Of a stretch of DNA of 64,000 nt, positions 41,401 through 52,913 are shown one piece after another. Source of the stretch: Cydia pomonella (Eukaryota; Arthropoda; Insecta; Lepidoptera; Tortricidae); contig NC_084721.1 of the NCBI RefSeq assembly GCF_033807575.1, positions 3,038,001 through 3,102,000 of the forward strand, given 5' to 3'. Position numbers and translations under genes: made by a program. The number at the start of each line of letters is the position of its first letter. Positions within the stretch are counted from its first letter, which is position 1. Under the pieces are notes generated by a model that was given only the letters and a program-made list of their open reading frames with translations, did no database searches and was not told the origin of the DNA.

Positions 41401-42239
41401 AAACCTCGATTTTTGAGTTTTTTGCGAGTGAATTTCGGTCCGAGCTGCAGTTGTCCTTATCGCACGAATTGGAGGCGGAGACAGTTTCTAAATATACGTA
41501 CACAGAAGGAATAGTGATGGGCATAACATCCTTATTAGGGATTGCAGAACCGGTACTGTTTTAAAGAACCGGGATTTCTCGGTACTTTCGGAACTGGTCT
41601 AATTATTTCATTATTTTAAATAAAACGACAGCATTTTGCGATTTGACCACCTTTCGTATTATAATTTAATAATCACATTTTCTTTTATTACGTAGTAGGC
41701 AATTTTTTTTAGAAATATAGTATTTTACATTGCTCACACTTGTGCGTCACAAGTAAAAGATAACTACTTTGATGTTTGCCACTAAATAGCAAATTTAATG
41801 AAATTACATTGACGAGGGGATTTATATATAAGTATCGCAGTCGTATTGTATAATCCGCCGTATTACATTACGGCTAGCCGATATCAAAATAAGGGCCAAG
41901 GTAAATTTCGCGAATTCTTCCTTCTATCCGATCTTCGCTCTGTAATTTATTTTGCGTATTGTGATGAAACTGTGTTTGTTTTTGTAATTGTGTTAACAGA
42001 TCTAGCACTGCTGTAGACCGATATCCGATCTTGACCCTTCCAGGTAAAGATCGGACCAGAAACAATCAGATCTTTACCTATTTAAAAAAACAGCAGTGAT
42101 TATCAAACTTTAAATTTTCTTCAATTTACCTACTGACCTTAATTATCACATTTATTGTTTTTTTTTATCACACTTTCGTACCATTATTTTTATCCAGTAC
42201 CACTACCAGCGCGACGGTTACTGACAATGTAATTTTTTT
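41401..42239. other. Unannotated; contains a hAT-like end
   Basis: TAGGGATTGCAGAACCGGTA near 41536 resembles the ends of the hAT MITE at 63261, with ACCGG motifs following, but no right end was found. GATCGGA blocks near 42050 recur at 43130 and 49395. Confidence 0.4.
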
Positions 42240-42244
42240 AATTT

Positions 42245-42370
42245 CCGCAACCGAAAGGTTGCCTTTTAGCGATAAGACCGCATGTTGTTTACCTGTGCTT
42301 ATGTGTATGTTTTCTTTTGTATTGTTTTCTTTTATTGAGGTGTGCAATAAAGAGTATTTATATTGTATAG
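42245..42370 (+). repeat. LINE 3' tail (family of 5867-7285), stem eroded
   Basis: GGTTGCCTTTTAGCGATAAG, ACCGCATGTTGTTTACC and GAGGTGTGCAATAAAG. The left stem arm has been deleted. Confidence 0.65.
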
Positions 42371-43630
42371 GGATGATGATACATGTTGAAATTTATAACA
42401 AAATCGAGTGAAATAGATAGCAAATGAGCAATTTTTCGCAATAAAGTACCTACACATACGGATGCATATTTAGATGTGCACGCATACATACATTGCTAGT
42501 TTCGGATACAAAATAGAGATAGGGCTTCGAAGTTAGTTTCCTTAAAATGCTTCAAGAGGGCTCTCTTTTCCTATATATATATACTTTACTCTTTACATAC
42601 GATCCTTACATTTTATCAAAAAAAAAAGATTGTATATCAACTATATATATATATATGTATATATATATACATAATTGCAAAATTAAACCAACAAAATCGC
42701 AATTTTAATTATTTTCCATACTTCAAGATGGGCTCTCAGTGACCTTGACCTTTTTAAAGAACTACTTAGTGTTTTTGATTTCTAAGTTTGATTCTTATTT
42801 TTTTGGCGACCTTCATTAAAAATGACTGGGCACGATTATTTTTTATTTTGATTTTTGTCCCTCCTACTTAAGTACTTAATATCTTCCAGTACATTCCATT
42901 CAATAAACAATACATTTACACTTTCCCTAAACCTGTACAGATCACGAAATCTTAAATTGTCAAAACTACGCAACGTATCTATTATTTTAGTGGTTTTTTT
43001 TTATTACTTCGGGTAAACCTTACAATCTAGAGGTTTCTTAGCACATTGTTTACTTATCAAATTGCCTTATGACATAAGTATCAAAGTTTGAGAGCCACAA
43101 TTTTACCAATTTTTGTATCCGGGTTAAGATCGGATACAAAAGGGTAGACACCGGACCTATTTCTTTGTGATACCTTATTCTCTTTCCATTAGAAGCAACT
43201 TTTTTTCACCATCCAATGTTCTCCCTTGATGGCAAAACACACGTTACCCTAAAAAAAAGTATGTCTCATCTTTACACAGGTACAAAACTAAAACCGTTCT
43301 ATATTGAAGGTTACCAAAATTCAGGCCGAATCTACGGTTATTATTTAACGATTCGCTACGTACTTCAAGAATCTGTCACGTGTTGAGATCTCGAAAAATC
43401 ATTTTTTCACGAGTTCTCTCAATTGGTCCCAAAATTGTCCGGCATTACCCCAACATACTTTACCCAGATTGTCATTGTTGCGATATAAACGTTCTTCAAT
43501 AAGGCGGCCCAAGTTTAGCCCCATCGTACTACAAGTTAAATAGATTGTAGTTTAACCATAGGTATATTTATACCTACTTACAAATTTTCACAACACACCA
43601 TGATCACTCCCAACTTACTGATACGGATAG
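42371..43630. other. Unannotated interval with AT microsatellite
   Basis: A CTATATATATATATATGTATATATATAC near-palindrome at 42641-42671. Otherwise nothing supported. Confidence 0.4.
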
Positions 43631-43770
43631 GTACAGTCAAGTGTAAAAATATGGGTGTACACATCTTACTCAAAAATATGTCCCATAGCATCTTATTCCA
43701 GTGTAATAAGAGCGTAGTACCATATTTATGAGACGATTCTTTCGATACATATTTTTGCACTTGACTGTAC
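43631..43770. mobile_element. MITE with 23-bp arms
   Basis: GTACAGTCAAGTGTAAAAAT on the left against GTACAGTCAAGTGCAAAAAT from the right: one mismatch in 23. 140 bp, non-coding. Confidence 0.82.
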
Positions 43771-43831
43771 GACGACAACCGAAGCTGAGACATCATTCTT
43801 TTTTGCAGTTTTTACCTATATGGTAATTAAT

Positions 43832-43854
43832 ATCAATCAATCAATCAATCAATT
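43832..43854. repeat. (AATC)n microsatellite
   Basis: Five uninterrupted AATC units. Confidence 0.85.
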
Positions 43855-43981
43855 ATTATTTCGTCATCATAGGTGTAAAATACATTTAGTACAGGTGATA
43901 GGGTGTTTGGTATTAGGGTGTAATAGATACAGTATAATATAAAAATGAAAAACAATATTACGTGGTAACAACAAAAACAAC

Positions 43982-44130
43982 TTGCGTCGGGCAGCGCAGA
44001 ATAAATTCCGTCCGGCTCGCGGGCGATGTCGACGGAACGGCGCGCAATGAGCGAGCGCACGAGTCTCGCGTCTGTGTGCGCGCACTCACACTTAGATAGC
44101 TCCGGCTCCCGCCCACCGCAGCGCGACAGA
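43982..44130. promoter_or_regulatory. CpG-rich island
   Basis: About 150 bp with dense CG dinucleotides (GTCCGGCTCGCGGGCGATGT, CGGAACGGCGCGCAATGAGC) in an otherwise AT-rich setting. It is the sharpest base-composition change in the window. It may be a promoter/first-exon region or a LINE 5' UTR. I cannot tell which strand it serves. Confidence 0.35.
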
Positions 44131-44249
44131 AACATAGCTTCAAAAATTCGAGATTTGAAAAGTTGCTCAGCTAGGAATTGCTCTTAAGTAGCGGATTTAT
44201 CAGTAGGTAGGTACTGCTACTTGACAATAGATGTCGCGACGAACGAAAA

Positions 44250-44884
44250 ATCTAATGTGTTTTCTCAACAAGTTTCGGCTAATACGAGTTATAATCGGAT
44301 TACCCGGAACTCTTTTTTCTACTCCTCCTGCTTGTAATATTAATTGTAAATTGTTGAGCAATACTTTTTGTCAATTGTATAATATACTTGACTTGGTACA
44401 TACTAGTTATGTATTCTGTAGCATTAGTTTATGAGACTGCTAGTGCTAGTTTAACAGTCCAGACGCGGTTTATTTATTTAGTATACATTTTATTTTGACA
44501 CTTGGAGAGACTTTACACCTCCAAATTTTATTAGTATTAGCACAGATCATATAATACTAGTACAGATACCCAATCCCATACTAAAAACGCGCACCGTCCT
44601 AAGTATCCAATACCTGTAGATTAGTACTCTGACATTGGGGACCTTTTACATCTCCAGATGTAATGTGTTTTTAACCATAGAGACTATACATCTCTATTGT
44701 ATTGTAGTAATTATTTATTTTAAGATTATTATAATGTAATGTTTACCCAGGTATTGGCTGTTGTATTTATAAATGTTGTTATGTATTTTTCATGTCACTA
44801 TATGATGTTACTATAAATGTTGTATTGACTTGTAAAAGAGCCCTTGAGGCCTACTTGCAGAATAATATTTTGAATTTTGAATTT
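44250..44884 (+). mobile_element. LINE 3' fragment with three stem-loops
   Basis: The 3' UTR contains stem-loops at 44502-44524, 44636-44656 and 44677-44697. The tail at 44703-44884 is nearly identical to 13105-13308. No coding motif recognised. Confidence 0.65.
44502..44697 (+). promoter_or_regulatory. Three repeated stem-loops of a LINE 3' UTR
   Basis: Stems TTGGAG/CTCCAA, TGGGGA/TCTCCA and ATAGAGA/TCTCTAT, each with a loop containing TTTACA or TATACA. A matching set lies at 55580-55753. Confidence 0.55.
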
Positions 44885-44993
44885 TGTTGCGACACTCGTG
44901 ACATCTAGTGACAAGTAGGGGTAGTGAGAAATCCGCTACTTGTCGCTGGATGTCGACTACGAAAATAATAAGCGTTTTGATAGGAACACTGAG

Positions 44994-45172
44994 CCCCTAG
45001 TGTAAATTTATTCGATAGCGAAATGTGACGTACGCGTTTGCGTTGTCTCATTTTGTAAGGGATTTAGAAACAGCGCGCCAAGCGGAACGTTTTGGAAATT
45101 CAAAATCCCATACAAAGACTTAACGCAAACGCGTACGTCACGTTTCGATAACGAATAAATTTACACTAGGGG
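44994..45172. mobile_element. MITE with 51-bp arms
   Basis: CCCCTAGTGTAAATTTATTC at both ends on opposite strands, continuing through GTGACGTACGCGTTTGCGTT; three mismatches in 51. Core about 75 bp. Confidence 0.88.
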
Positions 45173-45189
45173 TACGGATGTGCTTACTA

Positions 45190-45300
45190 TTTTCTCTTTT
45201 TTTATGATAGAGGAGGCCAACGAGCAGACGGATCACCTGATGGTAAGCGATTACCGCCGCTCATGGACACCTGCAACACCAGAGGGGTTTATAAATATTT
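45190..45300 (-). repeat. Dispersed repeat family A fragment
   Basis: GAGGCCAACGAGCAGACGGA, TCACCTGATGGTAAGCGATT and ACACCTGCAACACCAGAGG; a diverged subfamily. Confidence 0.65.
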
Positions 45301-45689
45301 CGTGAATATCACTTCCAATCCGCTTGCCAATCCGTTTCCAGGTATTAATTGAATAACCGTACCGTAAATAAGGTATTCCCTAATGAACCGGTTGCATATG
45401 TTCATGTATGCACAGTGCACATATTGGAGCCAATACGATGACTTCTATCTCCGAGGAATACGAACTAACTAATAACTAGTACTAATAAATCTCTTTATGA
45501 ATTGTCAATCAATATTATTTGTTACATCAAGCAGGGATCGGTATTGAAATATCTGTTAATATCGTTTCACAACCGTTATATTATTTGTGGCATTCCATAG
45601 GGTCCCTTACCTAATGGAAAGCCACATTTAATTCATTCAAAAACCAGTTAATTAATGGAACGCGAACTAAAAACTGTTCTTTAACGAAG

Positions 45690-45868
45690 CTGTGCTGTGT
45701 TCCTGCCGGTGAGTAAGGTTGCCAGAGCTCAACGATGGGGGAGGGGGATGCTAGGGTCGGCAACGCGCATGTAACTCCCCTGGAGTTGCAGGCGTACATA
45801 GGCTACGGAGACTGTTTACCATCAGGCGGCCCGTATGCTTGTCTGCCACCGACGTAGTAAAAAAAAAA
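45690..45868 (+). repeat. Dispersed repeat family A, tail copy
   Basis: TGTTCCTGCCGGTGAGTAAG, GGTCGGCAACGCGCATGTAA, TTACCATCAGGCGGCCCGTA, then a run of A. Nearly the same as 53570-53737. Confidence 0.8.
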
Positions 45869-46080
45869 AGATCAAAATTGTATGGTTCGCGGGCAAACGG
45901 TTGAACTCAAACGTTTGAAACAGATAGAAAAATACTTATTGGTCTATCTTGCTATTTTAAGCCGACTTCGAGATTTCAAAAAGAGGAGGTTATCAATTCG
46001 GTTGTATGTGGTTTTTTTTAATGTTTGTTACTCCATAACTCCGTCATTTCTGAACCGATTTTGAAAATTATTTTTTGTTT

Positions 46081-46470
46081 GAATTTATATATATAAAGAT
46101 TGGTCCCGTTTTTGTCAAAACTAAGTTTTGATGATGGAATCCATGAGGAATCGAGGGAACTCTTCAAATGTGGAAGGCATACATATAGTGATTTTTGTAT
46201 TTTCTTTAACAAATCAAGCATTTACATTTAAAAAAATGACATCTGATGAAGTGGAACTGCTGATGATGATCAGAATGGAACTCTTCAACGACGTTCTGCT
46301 TTGAATTTATATATATACAGATTGGTCCCGTTTTTGTTAAAACTCAGTTCTGATGATGGGATCCATGAGGAATCGAGGGAACTCTTCAAATGTGAAAGGC
46401 AAATATACAGTGATTTTGGTATTTTCTTCAAAAAATCAAGCATTTACATTTAAAAAAGTGACATTGCGAC
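46081..46470. repeat. Tandem repeat, 222-bp unit
   Basis: Unit 1 at 46081-46302 and a partial unit 2 at 46303-46470: GAATTTATATATATA, GATTGGTCCCGTTTTTGT, GATCCATGAGGAATCGAGGG, ATCAAGCATTTACATTTAAA. A preceding block from 45960 (GCCGACTTCGAG...AACTCCGTCATTTCTGAACC) belongs to the same lepidopteran repeat. Confidence 0.85.
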
Positions 46471-46689
46471 AAAGCGCTAATTAAAATAGTCTAACATATT
46501 AAGTGTTACTAACCATAATATGGAACCTGATGTATTCTGAAATAAATGATTTTTCTTTTATTTATGTATTTTAATAGAAAGCGACCTTATTGTTTAGTAA
46601 GTACGACCTAGTCTACTCTACCCCCGCGTTACGTGCACTTCGTGAGATTGAAGCTTCCGGAGCTCATGTAAAATGGACTTGAACTTACC

Positions 46690-46870
46690 TTGTTAAAACG
46701 TCTCGGAGACCGAGCTCTGCTCGGAAAACATATACAAATTAAAAAATGCGCTTTTTCCCAGAGATACGACCTAGCTAGATGGATTTTTTTGCCCCCAAAA
46801 ACCCCCATATAGCAAATTTCGTCGAAATCGTTAGAACCGTTTCCGAGATCCCCGCAAGATGCCTGCCTGC
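46690..46870 (-). repeat. LINE 3'-UTR-like dispersed repeat
   Basis: On the minus strand, ATCTCGGAAACGGTTCTAAC, TTTTTTAATTTGTATATG and TTTTCCGAGCAGAGCTCGGT. A common lepidopteran repeat. Confidence 0.55.
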
Positions 46871-48534
46871 CCGCTGTCGTAAGCAGTAAACTGCAACTTA
46901 AAGTTGTTAAAATCATGGCGTACGTAAAATACTCTTATTTCCCTCCTCTCTGGTTTAGGCTAGCATATTATACTTACCATAATTTCTCAGTATGATTTAG
47001 TCTATGCAATTAAGAAATAAACTGACCTACTTCTTTCTTTATTTTAAAAACGTGTACCTTTTCTAGCCCACATGTTTGAACTGTGGCCCCAAGTTCCAAC
47101 AGAAGCTCCCATACATCAATTAATTAATTTATCTGGCTGTCTCATTTATGGGCCGGATTTTCACGAAGCAATAAAATTAAAAATTCGTCCGAATATCTTA
47201 TCTATCTAATGGATTTTAAAATAATGTTAACGGCGGCCATGATAAAACTTTAGACGTAAATGAAAGAAGTCTAATTTATATTTGCTTTATAGCCTATCTA
47301 TCAATCACGCAGAAAATCCCTCTTTTACCTTTTCTTGCTCTTTAAAGCCTCTTTTAGCTCTAAGGACAGACCTATAGGTAAAAATATTAATTAGATTCGA
47401 TCCAAATCATTAATAAGAGAAAACGCCATTCGAAGCTTAAAAAAATGAGGGTAGGCTGTATGAGGGACACAGCCGCAATGGTTTACGTGAAACGTGGTGC
47501 AGCTATTGCAAACGCCGAAGGCTGAGGTCCGCGTAGGGCCAAAGCGGGCATGAGGTTAGTGCTCAAACCCGTACTTAATTACGTACTTACTGCGTTGGAT
47601 CAGCGACCCAAAATAAGACTTAACTTGTCATCAGGAGAGATGCGAGTTTTCTGAAACATTTATTGGTCCATGGGGTTACTTGATGATATTGGTTTTACGG
47701 TCAGTAGACTACTGGTTACGAACCACTGTTTTATGCAAAATACTTATTGTATGTTTGGCAGTGGAGTTTGGTATATGTACTTAGGTGTTGGGATTGTTGC
47801 AAATAAAAAGTTCAGACGCGGTAACAATAATAAGTCTATATTAACACAACTCAATACTAAAACTAACACTAATTACAATAATAAGTAGGGAGCGATATAT
47901 AATCGAGCTCGACCGTTAAAGATAGGTACCAAGAGAACGCGAGGGAGCGATACGATATCAAGCTCAACCTGTGATAATAGGTACGAGACAACTTGTCGAG
48001 TTGACGTCTGACTACGAACTATCTGTGACTCCCGCGATCCCGATGATTATAACCTTGCATCAGGTACGCAATAGGAATAGCGGTACAGAACCTATAACGG
48101 TTTCGCACATGGCGAATCCTAACGTTTCCCACGAATTACTCCGCTGGCTACAAATTAGTTTATGACTTAAAGTTAACAATATTCGGAAACTGACAAAGAA
48201 ATAAAACAAAGAGAGATTAACACAAAGGCAAGTACCGACAAAGGGAAGGAAACAGATAACTTATATTACAATGTTTTTACAAGCTCATCCCTATAACGGT
48301 CATAATAAACAGTTACGTATGCTATTAACTAAAATGCACATTGCGTATAACGGGAAAAGCTAAATTAATGTATTATTTATTTAATATCATCTAAAGCTTG
48401 GGCGAATGCAGGACGCAGTCCCTACATATGTAATGCATGTATGTACGTTTGTTCTTTTATGCCTTCCTCCAGAGACCAAACGCATGGGCCCATTTTAATG
48501 ATTCTTACGTCAATTGATTTGAATTCTTCCGCAA
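46871..48534. other. Unannotated interval
   Basis: Small frames near 47670 and 47971 carry no motif. A GCCGAAGGCTGAGGTCCGCG block near 47513 looks repeat-derived. No gene supported. Confidence 0.35.
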
Positions 48535-48655
48535 TTGCTCAAAGGTTAACTGGAAGGGATTTCTAAAAGGGATACGTTCGCATTTGTACAAATAATGTGC
48601 GTTTTTCCTGTTTTATGTTTCTTTTTGTACAATAAAGTATTTTATTACTACTACT
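48535..48655 (+). repeat. LINE 3' tail with stem-loop
   Basis: AAAGGTTAACTGGAAGGGAT, stem ATTTCT/AGGGAT with two G-T pairs (48559-48573), GTACAATAAAG, then TTATTACTACTAC. Same family as 5867-7285. Confidence 0.65.
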
Positions 48656-48827
48656 TGATTTGTCTTAATTATCCGAATGTGACTCAGAGCGTTTTCACAT
48701 TATCATCGGATATAAGTAAAATGCTTAAACTATGTGTTTTTCTGTATTCATTTATTCATATAAGAAATCTTTATTGATCACGTAGAAATTAAAGGTATTT
48801 GTAGCTCACAATCCGTATCGGGTCAGC

Positions 48828-48900
48828 GTGGGCCCAAGGACCGAAGACCTTTCATGAGGACTGAGCCCAGGAGTGGGATGTTTGTAGGCTAAATTATTAT
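48828..48900 (+). repeat. RTE-type LINE 3' tail
   Basis: GAAGACCTTTCATGAGGACT, GAGCCCAGGAGTGGGATGTT and TGTAGGCTAAATTATTATA. Confidence 0.6.
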
Positions 48901-49380
48901 ATTAGGTAGGTATATTATTAATATTATAATCCTACCAACATCCTTGAAAGTCCAAAGTGCCTACGTTCTAGGCAGGTATAACAACCGTACCGTAAGTGAC
49001 ATCACGAAATTCATTCAATTATAAACCATATCTTCACAAAATAAAGTCCAAAATACAAACTGATTTTCCGACACTTACGGTTATTATACGTAAGCAACCC
49101 TGTTCCTCAATTATCCAGAGAAAAATAACATTTTAGTTGATAACGAGCCCTCTACGCGCTCTTATCTCTAGTGGCGCTCTCAAACAATTCTCATTTTGTT
49201 TTCATTCGCCTACATTTTACCTTAAACACGAGTAACGGAACGACATTCAACATTTACGAATTTGATTTCATTTCGATGTTCGAATACGAGTGAGCTGCAC
49301 TGCGGTCCGAATACTGTTAAAATGAGACCAAATATTAACAGTGAGGTCGGAATGCAGCACCTGTTCTCTGCAACCTAGTA

Positions 49381-49676
49381 AGGTAATACCTGGGTAAGAT
49401 CGGATGGAGAGTAAGATCGTATGATCGCAATTGCTACCAAAATAGCAGTTATTTTACATCACGAGTAATACAATGTGTGACGCCGTTCCATCTCGCCCCT
49501 CTTGCCATATTGTAGTAAACGCTAAGTCATGTCAGTCGTGTGTTACGTACGTTTAAAAAAAAAGTGTGATAAAGTTGAAAAATAATGGAAAAGACCGGAT
49601 TTTTTCTACGTATGCTACTTATTCTCCTTGCTTTAGAGTTCAAAATCATTGAAAAATAGTCCGATCTAGGGTATAC
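49381..49676. mobile_element. Possible MITE with GATCGGA ends
   Basis: Left GGTAATACCTGGGTAAGATC and right (opposite strand) GGTATACCCTAGATCGGACT are related but imperfect. Confidence 0.4.
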
Positions 49677-49729
49677 CTTATAAGTAGATAGGTAGTAATT
49701 TTGTTTGAGCGTTTAACTTTTTTTTCTTT

Positions 49730-49863
49730 TTTTATATACTACGTCGGTGGCAAACAAGCATACGGCCCGCCTGATGGTAAGCAGTCTCCGTAGCCTATGT
49801 ACGCCTGCATCTCCAGAGGAGTTACATGCGCGTTGCCGACCCTAAACCCGCCCCCCCCCCCCA
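49730..49863 (-). repeat. Dispersed repeat family A, tail copy with poly-C
   Basis: ACTACGTCGGTGGCAAACAA, GCATACGGCCCGCCTGATGG, AGAGGAGTTACATGCGCGTT, then a C run at about 49849-49862. Confidence 0.8.
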
Positions 49864-50705
49864 AACTAAACTAAACTTGAGCGAGCAAATTTCTGCTCAA
49901 TCGAAAATCGGGAAGAAGCTCAAATTTAGCTTCCAAGTTATGGCCCAAACTCGCGTTTCTTTTCCTATGGAATAACCAGGGCCCGTATATTTCATGGCGT
50001 TGACAGAAAATGACGTCACGCTACATAGAGTATGATTCCAATTAGTATTTTCGTAATAATTAATAATTTGTCACCCTCTTTAGTTAACTGATACATATAC
50101 TTGACAATCAGTACAGAAACGTCTAACTGACTTCCATCTTAATATCACTCCACTAATTAATCGATTATTGATTTATTAAATAATACATAGTTATGTTTTT
50201 TAACAGCGTATTTCACGTAACAAATATTTATTTTTCTACGCGTCAATAATTAAGTTATCTAAATTTGTAATGTTGTAAAAAAACTTCCTGTATGTTAAAT
50301 TACGTCATTTTTACATCAATTTTATGAAAAGTACGGGACCTGGGAATAACCCTAAAAGAGCATAGTAATATGATATGATCCAAATTAAAAATAAATAAAG
50401 ACCATCCCAAGATGAACATGTAATACGATGCTGACATAAAAAAATATAATGAATACGATATCTTCATAATTTATAGTCATAAGTAAATAAAATTAAACCT
50501 TTAATCATGTATAATTATCTAAAGGAATCCTTCATTATGGCGTACTTATTAGAGCCTACCGGTTATAATTATTATTTAATTACATGCAAGCGACGACAGA
50601 CCGGTGTTCAGAATTTAATTATAGACGAAACTAATGAATAATTATTATAACATGCGCGTAAAGAAATTTTAGGTTGAGAACAGACAGGCGTTTATAAGAG
50701 ATACT
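49864..50705. other. Unannotated interval
   Basis: AT-rich; nothing supported. Confidence 0.35.
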
Positions 50706-51200
50706 TAGGGCTGATTTAGACGGAACGTGAACTCGCATACGATTTTAGTTACTCACATGATTCCAGCAACTAAGGTTTCAACATTTCGCACCTCTAAAAT
50801 GATCGTCGCAACTCGAGTTGCGAACGGAGTGTATGCGGTTTTTTATTTCTTATCTGTGAAGGGCTGCACAGATATGGTGTAAACATTTATTAAAACACAG
50901 AATACCAACGTGACAATATTTAAAAAATGTTTCAACCATATAGACATAACCACAGTATTTTTTATCTATGTTACTTTGCAAGTTGTTCGGGAAAGTGCGT
51001 GTGTTAAAAGTTGCTGCGTGTTTTAAAAGTACACAACAAGTACACAATTCAGGGCACCTTTCGTTAAAATCGGAATCATGTGAGTGGTTACCTACATTGC
51101 GGACTAATGTGGTAATCACCAATTCGGCCGACCGATCAAATACCGATATGTAATGATACTCCCATGCGAGTTCTCGAACCGTGTACCTAAATGAGCCCTA
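50706..51200. mobile_element. MITE with AGGGCT ends, about 495 bp
   Basis: Left TTAGGGCTGATTTAGACGG...GAACTCGCATACGA, right (opposite strand) TTAGGGCTCATTTAGG...GAACTCGCATGGGA. The middle contains unrelated sequence, possibly a later insertion. Confidence 0.6.
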
Positions 51201-52239
51201 AACTCTAAAAACGTATCACGCTTCTTTAAATACAAATATTTTTGAAGATGTAATGCGTACTAATTGTGTGTGGTCAAAAATAGTGGGTTTAATTTTTTTT
51301 TTCATTTCTTTTCATTTATTTTGTTAAACATAGGTTACAAGAAAGACGGTGGATTATAATAATAAATAATAATATAACAAAAGCCTTTTATTACCCAACT
51401 ATAAATGTTAAAAATATATAGAATTAACACTTTTTTTTAATTTACAATACAAAAAAAAGAAATTAAACCTAAGTTTCATTATGTGTGTTTATACGAGTAT
51501 GTGGGTTTGTCCATTTTTGGACGTAGGACAAGAAAGACGGTGGATACATAAATATAAGTTGAAACTCGGTTGTGGTCTATAGAGTAGAAAAAATCGATCT
51601 CGATTTTTTTTAAAGATGGCTAAAAATACTTACAGGATCATTAACTCATGTTAACACAAAGATAAGAGCTTAATAATCTTCACCTCATATCCACATCACG
51701 TCCAATGTTCGATTTTTTACGAAACGCAAGCTAAATTTCCTAATTTATGCCGAAATTATTTATATAATTTGTTAAACTAGGAAGCCGTTGATTTTCAAAA
51801 CATAACACGACAGAAAAGCTGAACCGCGTCGTTTGCATCTAGTTTTTGTCCACAATTAAGTTGAAAGGGGAAATTTATTTAGCTCTTTTCCGGCCTTGCA
51901 ATTAGAGTTGGCAAAAAACCGTGTCGCTCTACAAAAATAGTAGGTACACAATAAAGCTACCCTTTATAGCCTTGTAAATTTTGTTAATGCTGCGAAGAAA
52001 AATGCGCTTTGTACATTAGCACTTATTTATTCTGAAATGTAACGAAAATGCAAATAAAAAGGCGATGGTTTGTTTTGCAAATATTGTAATATTCAAGGTG
52101 CTTAGGAGGGGACAAAGCAAGATTATTAGCATATATATTTAATAATACCGGAATTGCACCTATTTACTAAGAACATAGATATAATAATAAGTTTCTTATA
52201 TTATAATGTTACATTTATTTGACTTGGTTTGATTTGGTT
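51201..52239. other. Unannotated interval
   Basis: ACAAGAAAGACGGTGGAT occurs twice (51338 and 51529). No gene supported. Confidence 0.35.
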
Positions 52240-52435
52240 TAACGACCGTTCTGGCTTAGTGAGTAGTGACCCTGCCCTATCCCTGGTCCTGGATTTGAAT
52301 CCCGGTAAGGACATTTATTTGGGCGATGAACACAGATATTTGTTCCTGAGTCATGGATGTTTTCTATATATAAATCGTTGTCTGAGTAGCCAATTTGTGT
52401 AAGAATTCTAAGTCTATATTTTAATATTTTTATAT
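52240..52435 (+). repeat. tRNA-derived SINE, copy 3
   Basis: TTCTGGCTTAGTGAGTAGTG (A box), GGATTTGAATCCCGGTAAGG (B box), CCTGAGTCATGGATGTTTTC body and a short tail. Confidence 0.78.
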
Positions 52436-52487
52436 ATATAATTGTACTTGCAACAGTCTGTGACCAGTTTTGATCTAGTCGAACGTT

Positions 52488-52705
52488 GGGTCAAAATTAT
52501 TTTCGTTGTCTCGTTTTTGTCCCCAAAAATTTGACGGAGTGGAGCTTTTTGTATGGAGTGTAATTGAGTTTTTAATTTTTCTGAAGAGAATTATAATCTA
52601 CAGCTAGAAAGACATGTAATAGCTCTCAAATTATTTTTTATTTGATAAAAGACAAAAATAGAAGATTGTCAAAGTCATAAAAAGAAAACGAAAATATATG
52701 TGACC
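52488..52705. repeat. Dispersed repeat family F, copy 2
   Basis: TTTTCGTTGTCTCGTTTTTG, GACGGAGTGGAGCTTTTTGT and the later GACCCGT block match 19218-19435. Confidence 0.55.
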
Positions 52706-52751
52706 CGTGTTCAAACGTCAATCGCCCGTGTGCGCCTAACCTAATCTCCCG

Positions 52752-52913
52752 ATGCCCCGAGAGAGTTTCGAGTGGAGTTTTTTAATTAATGAATGTTGGA
52801 ATTATGTAGACAGTAATGTGACTCGACCTTTTTTGGAGTCCTATGGATTGTCAAATGAAGCTAATACCAATACTTATTATTTTTATAAGCTTTTAGACGA
52901 ATATTTTAAATAA
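52752..52913 (+). CDS. Small ORF, 53 aa, unknown
   Basis: A short complete frame, ATG 52752 to TAA 52911-52913. The product begins MPRESFEWSFLINECW and continues NYVDSNVTRPFLESYGL with a Tyr-rich end (YYFYKLLDEYF). It is mixed in composition rather than low-complexity, which is unusual for a chance frame in this AT-rich setting. It follows a dispersed repeat (52488-52705), so it could be the first exon or N-terminus of an element protein or of a host gene. I do not recognise it. No downstream splice partner was identified. Confidence 0.25.
   Translation: MPRESFEWSFLINECWNYVDSNVTRPFLESYGLSNEANTNTYYFYKLLDEYFK

Larger units (their letters stand above)
44186..44942. mobile_element. Palindromic MITE split by a LINE 3' fragment
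   Basis: AAGTAGCGGATTTATCAGTA...GATGTCGCGAC (44186-44240) is matched in inverse by sequence at 44885-44942 (AAGTAGCGGATTTCTCACTA...GATGTCACGAG...). The roughly 640 bp between them is LINE tail, so the LINE landed inside the MITE. Confidence 0.6.

Noticed and set aside
43845..44143. Arg/Ser/Ala-rich minus-strand proteins over the CpG-rich island
   Set aside because: Several overlapping frames are open there simply because GC-rich DNA has few stop codons; none has a recognisable motif.
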